Source: Actinoplanes subtropicus (lineage in GTDB: Bacteria; Actinomycetota; Actinomycetes; Mycobacteriales; Micromonosporaceae). Taken from it: 64,000 nt of DNA. A program made the position numbers and the translations under genes. A model generated the notes under the pieces. The model had not been told where the DNA came from. It saw only the letters and a list, made by a program, of their open reading frames with translations, and made no database searches. Location: the NCBI RefSeq assembly GCF_000721705.1, contig NZ_JOJL01000019.1:1-64000 (forward strand). The letters run 5' to 3'. Positions 1 through 7,172 of the stretch are shown here, one piece after another; within the stretch, counting starts at the first letter, position 1, and the number at the start of each line of letters is the position of its first letter.

Positions 1-166
1 GCTGCTTCCACCAGTCCAGGAACTTCGGCTGCCAGCCCTCGAGCGCCCGCTGCAGCCGCCGGTCCCCGGCGAGATTGACGTTGTTCGGGATCCGCTCGGT
101 GTAGTCGATCGTGCTCAGCGGCCCGGTCGGGGCCGGTGCGGGTCCGGTGCGCGCGTCGGTGGTCAT
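1..166 (-). CDS. boxB: BoxB, benzoyl-CoA 2,3-epoxidase oxygenase component (N-terminal part, cut by window edge)
   Basis: Reading leftwards from ATG at 166, 55 codons remain open to the window edge. After about 17 variable residues the protein reads STIDYTERIPNNVNL and then LQRALEGWQPKFLDWWK, the start shared by BoxB proteins. BoxB is the di-iron oxygenase subunit that, with reductase BoxA, epoxidises benzoyl-CoA in the aerobic hybrid pathway for benzoate. The di-iron ligands lie outside the window. It follows the oxidase-subunit run on the same strand with 54 bp between, so it may be the last visible gene of that transcript. The family call is firm despite the short fragment because the conserved N-terminus matches over about 35 residues from memory; benzoate use by the host is inferred. 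Confidence 0.8.
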   Translation of the reverse strand, partial: MTTDARTGPAPAPTGPLSTIDYTERIPNNVNLAGDRRLQRALEGWQPKFLDWWKQ

Positions 167-220
167 GGCTGGAAACATGCCACAGATACCAGACGTGGCG
201 CTACCCATATGTAGAATAAA

Positions 221-463
221 TTAAGTCAGGTGGAGCGCGAGCAGGACGGCGCCCGTGACCACGACGTAAACCTCGAAGGCGCCGCGGAGGGCGGTGGGGG
301 CGTTGCGCAGCTCCATGAAGTGCAGGCCGACCACGCGTACCTTGATCAAGGCGATCGTCACGACCGCGCAGCCGATCGGGGTCGACATGCCGCCGCCTTC
401 GATGCCCAGCAGCCAGCTCGACAGCGTGGCAACGACGAGTGCCGGAAAGACCCACATTGTCAC
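221..463 (-). CDS. Heme-copper oxidase subunit IV-like / NorF-like small membrane protein
   Basis: An 80-residue protein with three hydrophobic helices and the motif LIKVRVVGLHFMELR, typical of prokaryotic cytochrome c oxidase subunit IV and the NorF-type partner of NorE. The GTG start at 463 overlaps the stop of the subunit III-like gene (GTGA), which argues for translational coupling; an ATG two codons later at 457 is the alternative. Length about 80 aa is normal for the family. No catalytic subunit I or II is in the window, so it probably acts as an accessory subunit of an oxidase or nitric-oxide-reductase-like complex encoded elsewhere. That role is inference. Confidence 0.75.
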   Translation of the reverse strand: MTMWVFPALVVATLSSWLLGIEGGGMSTPIGCAVVTIALIKVRVVGLHFMELRNAPTALRGAFEVYVVVTGAVLLALHLT

Positions 464-1026
464 GCCACCAGGTAGAAGAGCGGGAAGAGGAGGAGCCAGA
501 GCAGGTCCACCATGTGCCAGTACGCGGCCGCGCCCTCGGCGAGCAGCAGTTTGCCCGGGCCGAGGGACGGGCGGCGGGACAGCACGACGAGGACCGTCAG
601 CGCGCCCAGCCCGATCGTCAGGTGAGCCAGGTGGATACCGGTGAACACGAAGTAGTACATGAAGAAGTCGTTGCTGCTCGGGGTGTGTCCGGCGCGGATC
701 ACGAGGGCGTACTCGGAGCCCTTGATGGCGGCGAACCCGAGCGCGCACAGGAGCGCCCAGGGCAGCGTCCGTGCGGGTCGGCCGGTTCGCAGGTGCCGCA
801 GCCCGCGGACGACCAGTGCCGAGGCGGTGAGCAGGAGCAGGGTGTTCAGCAGGCCCAGGCCGGGGTGGAGGGCCTGCTGAGACGCTCGGAACATCGCCGG
901 GTGCCGGCCGTGCAGCACCGCGACGAAGCCGAAGAACACCGAGAACATGATCATGTCGCCGAACAGGAAGACCCAGAGGCCGGACTCGCCGGGGATGTGC
1001 TTGGTCCGGGCCGCGGTGGCGGTCAC
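460..1026 (-). CDS. Cytochrome c oxidase subunit III family (NorE-like) membrane protein
   Basis: A 188-residue, five-helix protein opening with HIPGESGLWVFLFGDM and containing FYVFTGIHLAHLTIG-type sequence (FFMYYFVFTGIHLAH) and YWHMVDLLWLLLFPLFYL, all landmarks of the heme-copper oxidase subunit III family. The short, five-helix form is like NorE rather than the seven-helix CtaE. The GTG start at 1026 overlaps the upstream stop (GTGA) and its own stop overlaps the subunit IV-like gene, so three genes are tightly coupled. Subunit III is not catalytic; NorE-type proteins are accessory factors for nitric oxide reductase or unusual oxidases. Which complex it serves cannot be told from this window. 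Confidence 0.85.
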   Translation of the reverse strand: MTATAARTKHIPGESGLWVFLFGDMIMFSVFFGFVAVLHGRHPAMFRASQQALHPGLGLLNTLLLLTASALVVRGLRHLRTGRPARTLPWALLCALGFAAIKGSEYALVIRAGHTPSSNDFFMYYFVFTGIHLAHLTIGLGALTVLVVLSRRPSLGPGKLLLAEGAAAYWHMVDLLWLLLFPLFYLVA

Positions 1027-1739
1027 GCGGCGGGTTCGAGGACGGCCGCGGCCCGGTCGTCGTCCATCCGGTTGGCGGCCCGCACCAGCAGATAGGTCAT
1101 GACGAGGAACCAGGCGCCGAACGCGCCGGCCGCGACCCAGAACGAGAGGATGCCGTTCCAGGCGAACGGGCCGGTCTTGAAGAAGGTGAGCAGGACGCTG
1201 GGCGCGAAGAGGAAGGCCATCCAGAAGTTCAGGTACGCCGACCAGCGCGGCAGCAGCGGCGTGGGGCGCTTGTCGGCCAGGATCGCCACGCCTACCACGA
1301 CGGCCTGCCCGATCGCCGGGAAGGCGTTCATGACCAGGGTGATCCAGGCCAGGTCGTTGAGGGCCATCGTGATGTCCGGCGAGCGGTCCGGCCGGTAGGC
1401 CGTCGCCGTGAAGAGCAGGACCGGTACGAAGATCGCGGCCACGTTCGCGGCGCCGCACACGAGTTGGGTGGCGGCCAGCGGCGCCAGCCTCGGGTCGATC
1501 CGCCGGATCAGGCTCGACAGCGCCGCGACGAAGGGCGCGGTCACCACGGCGCCGGCGAGCATGAGTACGAGACCGGCCCGGATCGAGGTGGCGTGCTCGG
1601 TGTAGAAGGCCGCTACTCGCTCCGCCGACCAGCTGGGCGCCATCGGCGGTATCCAGTGACAGGTCACCAGGGCGGCGAAGAACAGTGCGACGAACAGGTA
1701 GCCACAGCTCGCGCTGGCGACCAGGATTCTGCGGGACAC
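1023..1739 (-). CDS. Hypothetical multi-pass membrane protein, coupled to oxidase subunit genes
   Basis: A 238-residue protein with about six to seven hydrophobic helices and a conserved-looking NDLAWITLVMNAFP segment; I recognise no named family. ATG start at 1739. It lies 40 bp after the DUF4331 gene and overlaps the subunit III-like gene by 4 bp. Its place in the run suggests a membrane component of the same system, but no reaction can be assigned. The charged C-terminal tail (NRMDDDRAAAVLEPAA) is probably cytoplasmic. Confidence 0.8.
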   Translation of the reverse strand: MSRRILVASASCGYLFVALFFAALVTCHWIPPMAPSWSAERVAAFYTEHATSIRAGLVLMLAGAVVTAPFVAALSSLIRRIDPRLAPLAATQLVCGAANVAAIFVPVLLFTATAYRPDRSPDITMALNDLAWITLVMNAFPAIGQAVVVGVAILADKRPTPLLPRWSAYLNFWMAFLFAPSVLLTFFKTGPFAWNGILSFWVAAGAFGAWFLVMTYLLVRAANRMDDDRAAAVLEPAA

Positions 1740-1779
1740 GGTGGATTCTCCTGTGCCGGAAGGGAAGATACGGGGTGCG

Positions 1780-2784
1780 TCAGGCCGGTTCGCTCAGGTA
1801 CGGGAACTCGGCGCGCGGCGTCCCGGTGGCGTGGCCCGCGTCCAGGCCCATGGTGACGGGAGCGTTCAGCACGATCTCGAACATCGCTTCGGGGGCCGAC
1901 TCGGCGAGCCCCCTGCCGTTGCGGGCCTTCGCACCGAAACCCGCCTCGGTGCCCACCTGGTAGTGCAGGACGTCCGGGAAGATGATGTCCCGCGTCGCGG
2001 TGCCGTAGCCGTTCGGGTCGGAGTGTGTGTCGTTGGCGGACACGAGGGCCGCGACCTTCCGGCGTACGAGATCTCCGTAGTTGTCGAGGTCCTCCCGCGG
2101 ATCGGTGGCGTTGTAGTCGTCGAAGCCGGCCTCGGTGACGTCGAACAGCGTGTTGACGAGCGGTTTCGCGCACCGGTTGAGCTGCAGCCAGCCGCCGTGG
2201 TGGTCGTCGAGCGCGGTGGTGGCCCAGAGGCCGATCGTCGCCGATCCGATGAGATCAGCCGGCACTTCGAGGACGATGGCGGTGACGTTGGTGCCGGCGA
2301 ACAGGTTCGCGGCCCGTCGCGGGTCGAACGCGGAGAGGTCCACCGTGGTGCCGTTCCGGAGTGCGGTCACGACGGCCGTGACGACCGTGCCGTCCAGGTA
2401 GAACGGGTCTCCGGCCCGGCCGGCGAAGACCTTGACGCCATCCGGTGTCGTGACGAAGTCCTCCGTCAGGCCGGCCGCGACCAGGGTTCCCGAGGCGTTG
2501 CGGTCGGTGGCGTCGGCACCGGCGAGCCGGTCGAGCACCCAACCCTGCCGGCCGTCCGGTCCGGCCGCGCGGAACCTGACCCGGAACGTCAGATCCTGCA
2601 CCGCGTCGCCGTCGAGGTCGAGGTGGAACTCGTACAGCGCCTCGGGGTGGAAGCCCTTGTCGGCGGAGACCGGGTTGGTGTTCATCACGAAGACCGTGCC
2701 GCTCTCCCCCTTGAACAGGTAGACATCGCTGATGTCCAGGCGAGGGTCCTGCTTTGCGGCAGCTGAATCCTGGTGGTGGGACAT
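1780..2784 (-). CDS. DUF4331 family protein
   Basis: A 334-residue soluble protein beginning MSHHQDSAAAKQDPRLDISDVYLF, then FVMNTNPVS and a Tyr-Glu-Phe-His-Leu-Asp-Leu-Asp-Gly-Asp strand, all characteristic of DUF4331 proteins, whose biochemical function is unknown. The start at 2784 is preferred because residues match the family from there; the frame runs further upstream without family similarity. No signal peptide is evident. It heads the minus-strand run leading to the oxidase subunits and BoxB, and lies 71 bp downstream of a conserved operator-like element (2856-2897). It is divergent from the AraC gene at 3040. Confidence 0.85.
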   Translation of the reverse strand: MSHHQDSAAAKQDPRLDISDVYLFKGESGTVFVMNTNPVSADKGFHPEALYEFHLDLDGDAVQDLTFRVRFRAAGPDGRQGWVLDRLAGADATDRNASGTLVAAGLTEDFVTTPDGVKVFAGRAGDPFYLDGTVVTAVVTALRNGTTVDLSAFDPRRAANLFAGTNVTAIVLEVPADLIGSATIGLWATTALDDHHGGWLQLNRCAKPLVNTLFDVTEAGFDDYNATDPREDLDNYGDLVRRKVAALVSANDTHSDPNGYGTATRDIIFPDVLHYQVGTEAGFGAKARNGRGLAESAPEAMFEIVLNAPVTMGLDAGHATGTPRAEFPYLSEPA

Positions 2785-2855
2785 TGATCGACCTTCCGTA
2801 CGGGCTGAGCCGGACAAGACATGACGACGCATCGTGACCTGGGCCGATCGCGCGC

Positions 2856-2897
2856 CGCCAATGCCTATCCGGTGGATAGGCATGCCGGTTCGGCATC
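2856..2897 (-). promoter_or_regulatory. Operator-like element copy A (LysR-type candidate site)
   Basis: Read on the minus strand: GATGCCG-AAC-CGGCATG, 15 bp, then GGCATTGGCG. Copies B (5938-5979) and C (7062-7103) have the same blocks with identical spacing. The last block repeats the GGCAT half-site 21 bp (two helical turns) from the palindrome arm. It points at the DUF4331 start 71 bp away. Binding by the nearby LysR proteins is inferred. Confidence 0.75.
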
Positions 2898-3039
2898 GGC
2901 CCTCCTGCGGGTACGTGGTGCGGCCGGTGAGGTTGGGATGGATCACACGGGATCGCCCGGTTCCGCGGGGCAGGATTCGGCCGATCTCGGGCACGGATGT
3001 GCAAGCAACCGGTCCGGCCTCCCTGGAAGGCTTCCCGGC

Positions 3040-4056
3040 GTGACAGAAACACAGGTCAGCGGTCCGGCCGTCGTTGAGCTGGACACCTCCTGGCTGCCGC
3101 CCGGCGAGCGGCATGCGGCGGTGGTGGACTTCGTCAACCGCGAGGTGATCCGGAACAGGGTCGTGCACCCGGAACCGGTCGCCAGCAGGTGGAACGCCAG
3201 TAGTCTCGGGCCGGTGCGGGTCACCAGGGTCGCCACGGTCGTCCCCGACGGGTGCCGGCCCGCGATCTCCGCGCGAGCCCCTCGGCACGTGCGTGCGGAC
3301 GGTCCAGCCAGGGTGATTCTGAAGGTGCAGCTATCGGGCAGGTCCGTCGCCGTCCACGGCGGACGGCAGAGCGTCATCGAGGCCGGTCAGCTGGCGGTGC
3401 ACGACGGCACCCGCCCGTACGCCTGGGTCTATCCCGGCGTCGGCGAGCAGGTCGCGTTCCGGGTACCGCGGGCGTTGCTGGGGGTGTCCTCGGCGGATCT
3501 CGCCCAGATCTGTTTCCATCCGATCGGCCGGGAGAACCCGATCGCCGCTCTCGTCGGGCCGCAGCTCGTCGAGATGGCCGGCGATCCGCGCCTGGCGGCC
3601 GACCCGTACGCGGAGGTCGCCGTCACCGCCGCTCTCGGCCTGGTCCGCGCGGCGATTCTGTCGGAGCTCGCGAAGCGGGATCCGTACCGCACGCCGGCCG
3701 ACGACGGGTTGCCCGACCGGATCATGGCGTATGTCCGCGACAATCTGCGAGAACCGGGGCTGTCCCCGCAGCATCTCGCGGAGGCCCACTTCATGTCGGT
3801 GCGGCAGCTGTACACCGTGCTGGCACGGATCGGGGCGACGCCCGGCGACCTGATCCGCAGGCTGCGACTGGAGCAGGCCCGCACCGAGCTGAGCCGGCGG
3901 GAGCCCGCCGAACCGCCGCCGATCGCGGCCATCGCCCGGCGCTGGGGCTTCTCCGGCCCCACGCATTTCGCCCGGGCCTTCCGCCGCGAGTACGGCGCGA
4001 GCCCGCAGCAGTGGCGGCTGGCTCACGCCCGGGTCAGCGAGTCTCGGACTTCCTGA
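3040..4056 (+). CDS. AraC-family transcriptional regulator (cupin-like N-terminal binding domain)
   Basis: A 338-residue protein with an N-terminal AraC_binding_2-like domain (about 1-200) and a C-terminal AraC helix-turn-helix pair (about 235-335), ending in the hallmark WGFSGPTHFARAFRREYGASP. GTG at 3040 follows GGAAGG with a 9-base spacer, so it is preferred over upstream in-frame starts, which have no ribosome site. It is divergent from the DUF4331 run, with 255 bp between starts containing operator A, so local control of that run is plausible. Its 3' end overlaps the convergent frameshifted AraC gene by 23 bp. Confidence 0.9.
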   Translation: MTETQVSGPAVVELDTSWLPPGERHAAVVDFVNREVIRNRVVHPEPVASRWNASSLGPVRVTRVATVVPDGCRPAISARAPRHVRADGPARVILKVQLSGRSVAVHGGRQSVIEAGQLAVHDGTRPYAWVYPGVGEQVAFRVPRALLGVSSADLAQICFHPIGRENPIAALVGPQLVEMAGDPRLAADPYAEVAVTAALGLVRAAILSELAKRDPYRTPADDGLPDRIMAYVRDNLREPGLSPQHLAEAHFMSVRQLYTVLARIGATPGDLIRRLRLEQARTELSRREPAEPPPIAAIARRWGFSGPTHFARAFRREYGASPQQWRLAHARVSESRTS

Positions 4057-4920
4057 ACTCGCTCGGCGTACGGCCGGTGTGCAGCCGGAAACGGCGGGTG
4101 AAGTGGCTCTGGTCGCTGAAGCCGACCGCCTGGGCGACCTGGGCGATCGAAAGTGACCCGGCCCGCAGCAACCGGCCGGCCTGCTCGATGCGCACCCGCT
4201 CGACGTAGCGGGCCGGCGACGAGCCCACGTGGGCGGTGAACAACCGGGAGAAATGGTGGCGGCTCATGCCGGCGACGGCGGCCAGCTCGGCCAGCCCGAT
4301 CGCCTCGGCCGGCCGGTCGTGGATGTGGTCGAGGACCCGGCGGATCGCGGCCGAGCCGGCGGCCGGCGGCGGCTGTTCCGGCTCGGGGCTGTTGTCGCCG
4401 TAGCACCGCAACAGGTGCGTGATCAGGGCGACCGCCACCGAGTCGAAGATCAGATCCTGGCCGGGTGCGGCCGGTGCCGCAGCTCGGCCCGGAACACCGA
4501 GGTCAGGTGGTCGATCGACGGGTCGAAGAGGGCGAAGTGGTTGACCAGCCCGGCCCGGTCGTAGCCCGGGATGTCCAGCTCCCACGCCATCCGGTGCAGC
4601 GATGCCGGGTCGATGCTGACCCGCAGGCGGGCCGGGATCTCGCCGTCCCAGCGTGAATCCATCCCGGCCGGCATGAGCACCGCCTCGCCGGGATACATCG
4701 GGCCGCCGACCGCGTGCCCGCCGCGCTCCTGACGGACCCAGACCGACGAGCCGATCGGGACCGCGAGAACGTGGTGGTCGCGAGCCGGGGCGAAAATGCC
4801 GTCGGCTCGGTATCCGCCGTACTCGTCCAGAGCGACGCCATGCCATGAGCGCGACCCGCTGCTGGCGTGCAGAGGCCGCGACGCAAGATCGCGCCGGACC
4901 TCCGCCAGGCTCCTGGCCAT
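4034..4920 (-). pseudogene. AraC-family regulator split by a one-base frameshift
   Basis: Two frames together encode one normal AraC protein. Frame 1 runs from ATG 4920 through the cupin-like effector domain (HHVLAVPIGSSVWV, PMYPGEAVLMPAG) and stops just after RHRPHP at about 4450. The second frame continues with GQDLIFDSVAVALITHLLRC and the complete HTH pair (AGMSRHHFSRLFTAHVG, VGFSDQSHFTRRFRLHTGRTP) to 4034. One extra G in the run at 4456-4465 would join them without residue loss. Both halves look well conserved, so the change is recent or an assembly error. As given, the gene cannot make a regulator carrying both domains. Confidence 0.8.
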
Positions 4921-4933
4921 CGCACCCCCTGGC

Positions 4934-5839
4934 TCATTGCCGGACCGAGAGTAGGGCAGGCCCGGCCGGCGGTGCTAACTCGGCCAGGGCGATACGGGCA
5001 AAGACGTCGATCTCCGGTCGGGCGTGGTGCCTGCGGTAGGCCAGCGCGACCGTACGGGGAGCGACGCCGTCCAGCCGGATGTAGCGGACATCCGGCCGCC
5101 GGTAGAAGAGTGGGATGCCGGCGGGAAAGACGGCGAAGCCGTCGCCGGATGCCACCGCCTCGAGGCTCTGGTCGATGCCCGCGGGGTGCTGCTCGAGCCG
5201 GGCGCCGGCCGGTCCGGTCCCGGATCTGCGGAGGCCGGACCGCCATTCCGGTACCTCGTCCGGATCCTGGAGCAGGGGATAGCCGGCGAGCGTGTCGATA
5301 TGTAAGGACTCGGCCTGCGCGAGCGGATGGTCGCCGGCGAGAGCCGCCACTCGCGGCTCCGGGAACAGGGGCACGGTTTCGAGGGTGTCGTCCGGCAACG
5401 GCAATCGTACGAAACAGACGTCGACCGCACCGCTCGTCAAGTGGTCCGCCTGGCCGGTGATGGCGGTGTGCAGGACTTCGACGGTGACATCACGCGCCAG
5501 CGCCTTGAACCGGCGAACGATCGGGGTGATGATGACGCCCGGCGGGAGACCGACGGTGAACTGGCTCTTCTCGTGTGCGGCGAGATGGGCGCGACGCTGA
5601 GCGGCGACCGCCGCGGCCAGCAGCGGCCGGGCATCCTTCAGGAGTTGATGGCCGGCCCGGGTGAGCGCGGTGCCGATCGGGCCGCGGCGCAGAAGCAGGA
5701 CGCCGAGGTCGTCCTCGAGGGCACGGATCTGCCGGCTGAGCGCGGGCTGGGTCATGTGCAGCCGACCGGCGGCGCGCACGAAGCTTAGTTCGGTGGCCAC
5801 GGTGGTGAAGTACCGCAGCCGTCGAAGGTCGAGATCCAT
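4934..5839 (-). CDS. LysR-type transcriptional regulator (paralog 1)
   Basis: A 301-residue LysR protein: winged HTH at about 1-60 (MDLDLRRLRYFTTVATELSF, LHMTQPALSRQIRALEDDLG) and a substrate-binding-like effector domain with PGVIITPIVRRF and the C-terminal VFPAG loop. ATG 5839 is chosen because MDLDLRRLRYF is the family start; the frame is open upstream but without similarity. It is closely related along its length to the second LysR gene at 6160-7014. The divergent region holds operator copy B, the classic arrangement for a LysR regulator controlling itself and a divergent target. Confidence 0.93.
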   Translation of the reverse strand: MDLDLRRLRYFTTVATELSFVRAAGRLHMTQPALSRQIRALEDDLGVLLLRRGPIGTALTRAGHQLLKDARPLLAAAVAAQRRAHLAAHEKSQFTVGLPPGVIITPIVRRFKALARDVTVEVLHTAITGQADHLTSGAVDVCFVRLPLPDDTLETVPLFPEPRVAALAGDHPLAQAESLHIDTLAGYPLLQDPDEVPEWRSGLRRSGTGPAGARLEQHPAGIDQSLEAVASGDGFAVFPAGIPLFYRRPDVRYIRLDGVAPRTVALAYRRHHARPEIDVFARIALAELAPPAGPALLSVRQ

Positions 5840-5937
5840 GGCCGCCAGGTTAAACAGATTCTGTCGCCCGGCACCGCGGCGAGACCTCGCCGGCCCGCCA
5901 TCTGCAGCGGAGATCGCCGGCTCTGCAGAAAAAGTCC

Positions 5938-5979
5938 CATGCCGCTTCGGCATGACACTTACGCCGATCGGCATTGGCG
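5938..5979 (+). promoter_or_regulatory. Operator-like element copy B
   Basis: Perfect palindrome CATGCCG-CTT-CGGCATG (5938-5954), 15 bp, then GGCATTGGCG (5970-5979). It is oriented towards the small ORF at 6044 (64 bp away) and lies 98 bp from the divergent LysR start at 5839. Organisation matches copies A and C base for base in block order and spacing. Confidence 0.75.
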
Positions 5980-6043
5980 TTCACCGGAACGGTCGCCCAC
6001 GATTGGCGGGAGGACTGACCCGACGAGAGGAATGGAGAAACCG

Positions 6044-6163
6044 ATGAAGTTTCTGCGATGGATGCTGAGGGAAACCCTCGTCGGGGCGGTGTTCCATGCC
6101 TTGGCCTGTCGACTGACCGAGGAGCGCCGGCCCGCGGAAGTGGTTTCCGGAAAGCGGGTCTAG
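6044..6163 (+). CDS. Small ORF, 39 aa, between the two LysR genes
   Basis: MKFLRWMLRETLVGAVFHAL then a charged C-terminus; a short amphipathic or membrane-associating peptide with no recognised family. GGAGAA lies 4 bases before ATG 6044; an in-frame ATG at 6032 is an alternative. Its stop overlaps the end of LysR paralog 2 by 4 bp. The reason to take it seriously is that operator copy B points at it at the same distance seen for two clear genes. It could instead be an untranslated leader. Confidence 0.45.
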   Translation: MKFLRWMLRETLVGAVFHALACRLTEERRPAEVVSGKRV

Positions 6164-7014
6164 GCCGGGCCGAGAGCGGCGATCGATATCTTCGCGAATT
6201 TGTCGATGGCCGGCATCTTGCGGTTTTTCGGGTACGCCAGGGCCACCATGCGGGGCGCGACTCCGCTCAGCGGGACGTAGCGGATGTCGGGACGGCGGTA
6301 GAAGTCGGCGAAGCCGGCCGGGAAGACGGCGAATCCGGTGCTGGACGCGACGGCCTCCAGACTTTCTTCGATCGTCGTGGGCCGCTCGGAGTCGGTGTCG
6401 TCGCCTCCGGTGCCCCGCCATTCGGGCACCTCTGCCGGGTCCTGCACCAGGTGGTACGGCATCAGCTCGGCGATGTCGAGGATCGGGGAGCGCGCGAGGG
6501 GGTGCTCGTCGGACAGGGCCGCGATGCGCGGCTCGGGGAACAGGGGAACGATCTCGAAGGAGTCGGCCGGCAGGGGCAGCCGGACGAAGCAGACGTCGAC
6601 GCGCCCGTCCAGCAGGTAGTCGACCTGGTCGGTGAGGGCCGTGTGCAACACCTGCACCTTCACGTCCGGCGCCAGCGCCCGGAACTGGCGGACGATCGGG
6701 GTGACGATCACTCCGGGCATGAAGCCGATCGTGAAGTGGTCCTCCTCGCGTGCGGCCAGGCGCACGCGGCGTTGCAGGGCGAGCGACGAGGCGAGCAGTG
6801 GGCGCGCATCCTCCAGCAGTTGGTCGCCGGCCGGCGTGCGTGCGGTGCCGACCGGCCCGCGGCGCAGCAGGGTTACGCCGAGGTCGTCCTCGAGGGCGCG
6901 GATCTGCCGGCTCAGTGCGGGCTGGGTCATGTTCAGCCGTTCGGCGGCGCGCACGAAGCTGAGTTCGTCGGCGACCATCACGAAATAGCGGAGGCGTCGC
7001 AGGTCGAGATCCAT
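6160..7014 (-). CDS. LysR-type transcriptional regulator (paralog 2)
   Basis: A 284-residue LysR protein starting MDLDLRRLRYFVMVADELSFV, with the HTH segment LNMTQPALSRQIRALEDDLG and effector domain (PGVIVTPIVRQF, LPLPADSFEIVPLFPEPR, FAVFPAGFADFYRRPDIRY). The recognition helix is identical to that of paralog 1, so both should read the same operator. It is divergent from mycothione reductase, with operator copy C between them. Duplicated regulators with one shared site suggest response to two related ligands. Confidence 0.93.
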   Translation of the reverse strand: MDLDLRRLRYFVMVADELSFVRAAERLNMTQPALSRQIRALEDDLGVTLLRRGPVGTARTPAGDQLLEDARPLLASSLALQRRVRLAAREEDHFTIGFMPGVIVTPIVRQFRALAPDVKVQVLHTALTDQVDYLLDGRVDVCFVRLPLPADSFEIVPLFPEPRIAALSDEHPLARSPILDIAELMPYHLVQDPAEVPEWRGTGGDDTDSERPTTIEESLEAVASSTGFAVFPAGFADFYRRPDIRYVPLSGVAPRMVALAYPKNRKMPAIDKFAKISIAALGPA

Positions 7015-7061
7015 GGCGACATATTAACCACAGCTGATTTCGAATCCGAGCGGGCGCCGGT

Positions 7062-7103
7062 CATGCCGGACCGGCATGACGGTTTCGCGAAAAGGCATTG
7101 GCG
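7062..7103 (+). promoter_or_regulatory. Operator-like element copy C
   Basis: CATGCCG-GAC-CGGCATG (7062-7078; the palindrome extends to 10 bp per arm, 7060-7080), 15 bp, then GGCATTGGCG (7094-7103). It lies between divergent LysR paralog 2 and mycothione reductase, 69 bp before the latter's ATG. Confidence 0.78.
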
Positions 7104-7172
7104 ATACCCGTCATCGGGCGACGATGATCGATCGGCGCACGACGTGAAACGGTTGATGAAGGGGTTGCGGGT

